A stretch of DNA of 8,820 nucleotides from a bacterium (GTDB lineage: Bacteria; Zixibacteria; MSB-5A5; GN15; FEB-12), in the NCBI GenBank assembly GCA_030668045.1, contig DAOUUR010000067.1, positions 1 to 8,820 on the forward strand. The letters run 5' to 3'. The notes under the pieces were generated by a model. The model was not told the DNA's origin, did no database searches, and saw nothing but the letters and a program-made list of their open reading frames with translations. Below are positions 6,428-8,820 of the stretch, in pieces (position 1 is the first letter of the stretch; every line of letters starts with the position of its first letter). The translations under genes were made by a program, and so were the position numbers.

Positions 6428-7081
6428 ATGAAAAAAGTGTCGATCTTGCTGACAGCATTTCTGCTGTTTGGCTTGTGTTCTGCAGTACTGGCACAGGAAG
6501 ATGATGAAGCGTCGGATGTGTTGGAACTCTGTCTGACCGGTGGGCTGGCTCTTCCTTCCGGTGGCATTTCAGATTTTGGTGATTCTCTCGGAGCAACGAA
6601 CGGCTGGAAAATCGGTCTGGATTTTGGATATTTTCTGAAGCCGAACGTGATTATTGGGTTCAATTTCGGATATAGCCGCCTTGGTGTTGATGCTGCTGAC
6701 GAAGCTTCTACCATGCATCACCATCTGTACAATCCGAACATCTATGCCAAGTACTACTTCGAGGGCGAGTCGAATCTGGTTCCGTATCTAAGAGCGCATG
6801 TCGGGCTGGAGAATCCGAAGTTTGCTACCTATGTCGAGTCTGATGACGGCAATCGGTATCGGGAAAAATCGTATAACCCTTCGCTCGCCTATGGACTCGG
6901 AGTCGGCGTTTTCTACTATACCGCTGACTATTCAGGTCTATTCGTTGAAGCGGTTTATCACGCTGCTATGACCAAGAACTCTACTACTACCTATGGCGGA
7001 GTAGATTATGAGTTTGGAGAGAGTCTCGGCACGATTGGCCTGCAGGCCGGTATCCGTATTCTGGTCGGTAGAGACGAGTAA
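6428..7081 (+). CDS. Small outer-membrane beta-barrel protein
   Basis: 217 residues from the preferred ATG (MKKVSILLTAF). A signal peptide covers residues 1-22, with AVLA before QEDDE; no lipobox is present. The mature part alternates short hydrophobic strands with polar turns: LTGGLALPSG, WKIGLDFGYFL, VIIGFNFGYSRLG, HLYNPNIYAKYYF, LVPYLRAHVGLE, LAYGLGVGVFYY, SGLFVEAVYHAA and a last strand TIGLQAGIRILVG. Size and pattern fit an eight-stranded OmpA/OmpX-like barrel. The last residues (GRDE) lack the terminal aromatic typical of many barrels. A role as porin, adhesin or structural barrel cannot be told from sequence. An ATG at 6422 would add two residues but is too close to the ribosome-binding site. 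The gene ends just before a strong terminator and appears to be its own transcription unit. Confidence 0.75.
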   Translation: MKKVSILLTAFLLFGLCSAVLAQEDDEASDVLELCLTGGLALPSGGISDFGDSLGATNGWKIGLDFGYFLKPNVIIGFNFGYSRLGVDAADEASTMHHHLYNPNIYAKYYFEGESNLVPYLRAHVGLENPKFATYVESDDGNRYREKSYNPSLAYGLGVGVFYYTADYSGLFVEAVYHAAMTKNSTTTYGGVDYEFGESLGTIGLQAGIRILVGRDE

Positions 7082-7102
7082 TCGGTTTTTGATAAGTATT
7101 TG

Positions 7103-7131
7103 AGCCCGTCGTATTATGGCGGGCTTTTTTT
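7103..7131 (+). terminator. Intrinsic terminator after the outer-membrane protein gene
   Basis: AGCCCGTC (7103-7110) pairs with GGCGGGCT (7118-7125), with one G/T wobble and a 7-base loop, followed directly by a run of T to 7131. It sits 21 bp after the stop codon and separates this gene from the regulator. Confidence 0.9.
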
Positions 7132-7169
7132 GTGGTGGCGAATGCGAGTATCACTCTATAAATTAGGAT

Positions 7170-8528
7170 ATGATGCAGACAAGACTTTTGCTTGTTGACG
7201 ACGAAGCTGCCCAGCGCGAATTACTGGCCGGTTATCTATCGAAAAAACAATTCGACATTCACACAGCCGGCAGCGGTGAAGAAGCCCTCGACCAATATCA
7301 CGACCATTTTGCACCGGTTGCAATTGTTGATATGAAGATGACGGGCATGAGCGGACTGGAACTTCTGGCTCGACTCAGAGAAATCAACCCGTTTATCCAG
7401 GTGATTGTCCTGACCGCGTTTGGTTCGGTTGAGACGGCGGTTGCTGCGATGAAAGCTGGCGCTTTCGATTATCTCACCAAGCCGGTGGAGGACCTCGACG
7501 AATTGTTGCTCAAGCTCAATAAAGCAGTCGAGCAGAACCGTCTGGTTGTTCAGCATAAGATCATGAGTGAACGGCTGGCCGAATCGTTTGCCGGTTCGGA
7601 GATGATCGGGGAATCCAGTGGTATTGATGATGTCCGTGAGTTGATATCGCTGGTAGCGCCCAAAGAAGCAACGGTGCTGATCACCGGGCCTTCGGGTACC
7701 GGCAAGGAACTGGTGGCCAGGGCGATTCATGCACTTTCACCGCGGGCACCGGAAAGTCTGGTCGCTATCAACTGCGCAGCTTTTCCCGAGACGTTGTTAG
7801 AGTCGGAACTGTTCGGACACGAGAAGGGAGCGTTCACCGGTGCTGACCGTGCCAAGCAGGGACGTTTTGAGTTAGCTGATCACGGTACCCTGTTTCTTGA
7901 TGAAGTTGGTGAGATGCCACTGACGATGCAGGTCAAGTTGTTGCGCGTGCTCGAAGAGAGAAAAATCCAGAGACTCTGATCGGTCAAAGAGATTCCGCTC
8001 GATATAAGAATTATCGCAGCGACCAACCGCAAGTTGCCCACTCTGGTCAAGGAGGGGAAGTTTCGGGAAGACCTTTTCTATCGCCTGAACGTCATCACGA
8101 TTGATCTGCCACCACTTCGGGATCGTGGTGGAGATATCTTGTTGCTGGCAGCAAAATTTCTGGAACGATTCTCACGAAAAGTCGGCAAAGAGATAACCGG
8201 TATTGATTCGGAAGCTGCCGGTATTCTCCGTGGCTATAACTGGCCGGGCAATGTACGCGAATTAGAGAATATAATCGAGCGGGCTGTGATTCTCACCCGC
8301 GCCAATCAAATAACCGGAGTCGATCTCAGCGGCCTCTCAAGCCCTCTGTCGGAGACTACCCTTTCCGGCAAGATCGCCCCGATTGCGGATGTCGAAAAAG
8401 AGCATATCAAATTCTGTCTTGATCGACTCGACTGGAATATCGGTCTCACTGCCGAGAAACTCGGGATTCACCGCAACACTCTGCGGGCTAAGATCAAAGA
8501 GTACGACCTCACTCGCCAGACACAGTAA
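7170..8528 (+). pseudogene. NtrC-family sigma-54 response regulator interrupted by an in-frame TGA
   Basis: One frame of 452 codons is intact except for TGA at codon 270. Numbering is from the ATG at 7170; the ATG at 7173 has better spacing to AGGA (7165-7168). The receiver domain is at 1-120: acidic pair D10/D11, phospho-acceptor D54 (IVDMKM), T82 and K104 (LTKP). The AAA+ domain is at about 143-375: Walker A GPSGTGKE (173-180; family usually GESGTGKE), intact sigma-54 contact loop GAFTGA (220-225), Walker B LFLDE (241-245), FREDLFYRLNV and NWPGNVREL. A Fis-type helix-turn-helix lies at about 424-447 (TAEKLGIHRNTLR). Every domain is conserved on both sides of the stop, so the lesion is either very recent or an assembly or sequencing error. 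Taken literally, the product is a 269-residue receiver plus part of the ATPase, with no DNA-binding domain and unable to activate transcription. The paired histidine kinase is not in the window. Confidence 0.88.
7977..7979 (+). other. In-frame stop codon (TGA) at a conserved glycine position
   Basis: The frame reads KIQRL, stop, SVKEIPLDIRIIAATN. In this family the stop position is the Gly of the RxGG/RLGS turn, so a single GGA to TGA change explains it. There is no change of frame. Confidence 0.85.
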
Positions 8529-8566
8529 TTGTGCCTGACAACACGACCATGCACAATAATTGTGCA
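8517..8566. promoter_or_regulatory. Two tandem palindromes, probable upstream activating sites
   Basis: The downstream site TGCACAATAATTGTGCA (8550-8566) is a perfect 8+1+8 palindrome. The upstream site is centred on 8527 and spans 8517-8537 with 8 of 10 pairs matching; its core CACAGTAATTGTG overlaps the regulator's stop codon. The two share 13 of 14 core bases. Centres are 31 bp apart, close to three helical turns, and lie about 131 and 100 bp upstream of the start site predicted from the sigma-54 promoter. This is the usual geometry of an enhancer for an NtrC-type activator, most likely the one encoded just upstream. No T-run follows, so it is not a terminator. Confidence 0.65.
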
Positions 8567-8631
8567 CCGCCCCCCCGCCAAACAGAGCAGTAGTATCGTT
8601 ATCTGCTTGTATGATAGCGTGTTAGTCCTAT

Positions 8632-8646
8632 TGGCACGCCGTTTGT
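8632..8646 (+). promoter_or_regulatory. Sigma-54 (-24/-12) promoter of the lipoprotein gene
   Basis: TGGCAC (8632-8637), a 5-bp spacer, then TTGT (8643-8646) match TGGCAC-N5-TTGC at every fixed position except the last, where T replaces the C of the -12 GC. Transcription would start near 8658, about 34 bp before the ATG. The neighbouring sigma-54 activator gene and tandem palindromes support the call. Confidence 0.7.
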
Positions 8647-8691
8647 AATAGTCTAAACCAGACATTACACTGATTGACAAAGGAGATGACA

Positions 8692-8820
8692 ATGAAAAAA
8701 GCAGCTTTTGTGATTCTGGCGTTGGTAGCCTTGGTGGCCGTATCTGGTTGTGAAGACGATGATAACGGCGTCATCAGTGTCCGGCCCGAACCTCCTCAGG
8801 GTGTTTACACTGTTACCGGA
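8692..8820 (+). CDS. Lipoprotein, N-terminal part (runs off the window)
   Basis: 43 codons are visible and the frame is still open at the last base. The ribosome-binding site AAAGGAG (8679-8685) is six bases before the ATG. MKK, then a hydrophobic stretch, then VSGC with Cys20 as the lipidated residue, form a type II signal peptide. The mature start is very acidic (EDDD), followed by a short linker and PEPPQGVYTVTG, which looks like the first strand of an Fn3/Ig-like domain; that last point is inference from few residues. It is the first gene after the sigma-54 promoter and so the probable target of the upstream regulator. Function unknown. Confidence 0.75.
   Translation, partial: MKKAAFVILALVALVAVSGCEDDDNGVISVRPEPPQGVYTVTG

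Noticed and set aside
7977..7979. TGA as selenocysteine codon
   Set aside because: The position is a structural glycine in an AAA+ domain, not a redox site, and no convincing SECIS-like hairpin is seen just downstream.
8034..8528. Separate gene starting at TTG 8034
   Set aside because: It is the same frame as 7170-7976 and begins in the middle of the AAA+ domain (RKLPTLVKEGK), with no ribosome-binding context; it is the downstream part of the interrupted regulator.
8550..8566. Perfect palindrome as an intrinsic terminator of the regulator gene
   Set aside because: It is AT-rich in the centre, has a one-base loop and is followed by a C-run rather than T residues; pairing with a second similar site favours a protein-binding operator.

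Overview
The window is a bacterial accessory-type segment with every supported gene on the + strand. A Gram-negative-type envelope is implied by a secreted beta-barrel protein and a lipoprotein. The C-terminal 'CCxGIRGNxNGDG...NISDVTYLVEYLF' dockerin-like modules and the peptidase architectures resemble those of uncultured FCB-related lineages such as candidate phylum Zixibacteria. That assignment comes from recall of family style, not from a search.

Region 1 (1-6165) holds three consecutive secreted peptidases of three unrelated catalytic types. They are the 3' part of an M14 zinc carboxypeptidase (1-1200), a C25/gingipain-like cysteine peptidase (1581-3272) and an S8 subtilisin-like serine peptidase with a KP-43-like C-terminal barrel and a long Asp/Cys-rich calcium-binding repeat array (3433-6165). 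All three end in almost the same 80-residue double-EF-hand dockerin-like module, encoded by 240-bp copies that are nearly identical in DNA. The simplest reading is a set of secreted proteases docked to, or displayed through, a common cohesin-like partner outside this window, in the manner of a protease cellulosome. The dockerin copies look recently homogenised by recombination.

Region 2 (6166-7131) has an intergenic stretch with a hairpin repeat shared with the gap after the first peptidase gene. It is followed by a small outer-membrane beta-barrel gene (6428-7081) and a good intrinsic terminator.

Region 3 (7132-8820) encodes an NtrC-type sigma-54 response regulator (7170-8528) complete in all three domains but interrupted by one in-frame TGA at 7977-7979, where the family has glycine. 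Directly downstream lie two similar palindromes 31 bp apart centre to centre, a near-consensus -24/-12 promoter at 8632-8646, and the start of a lipoprotein gene (8692 to the window end). This has the layout of a self-contained sigma-54 switch: activator, tandem upstream activating sites, promoter, target. Whether it works depends on whether the TGA is real.

No tRNA, rRNA, CRISPR array, transposase or attachment site was recognised.
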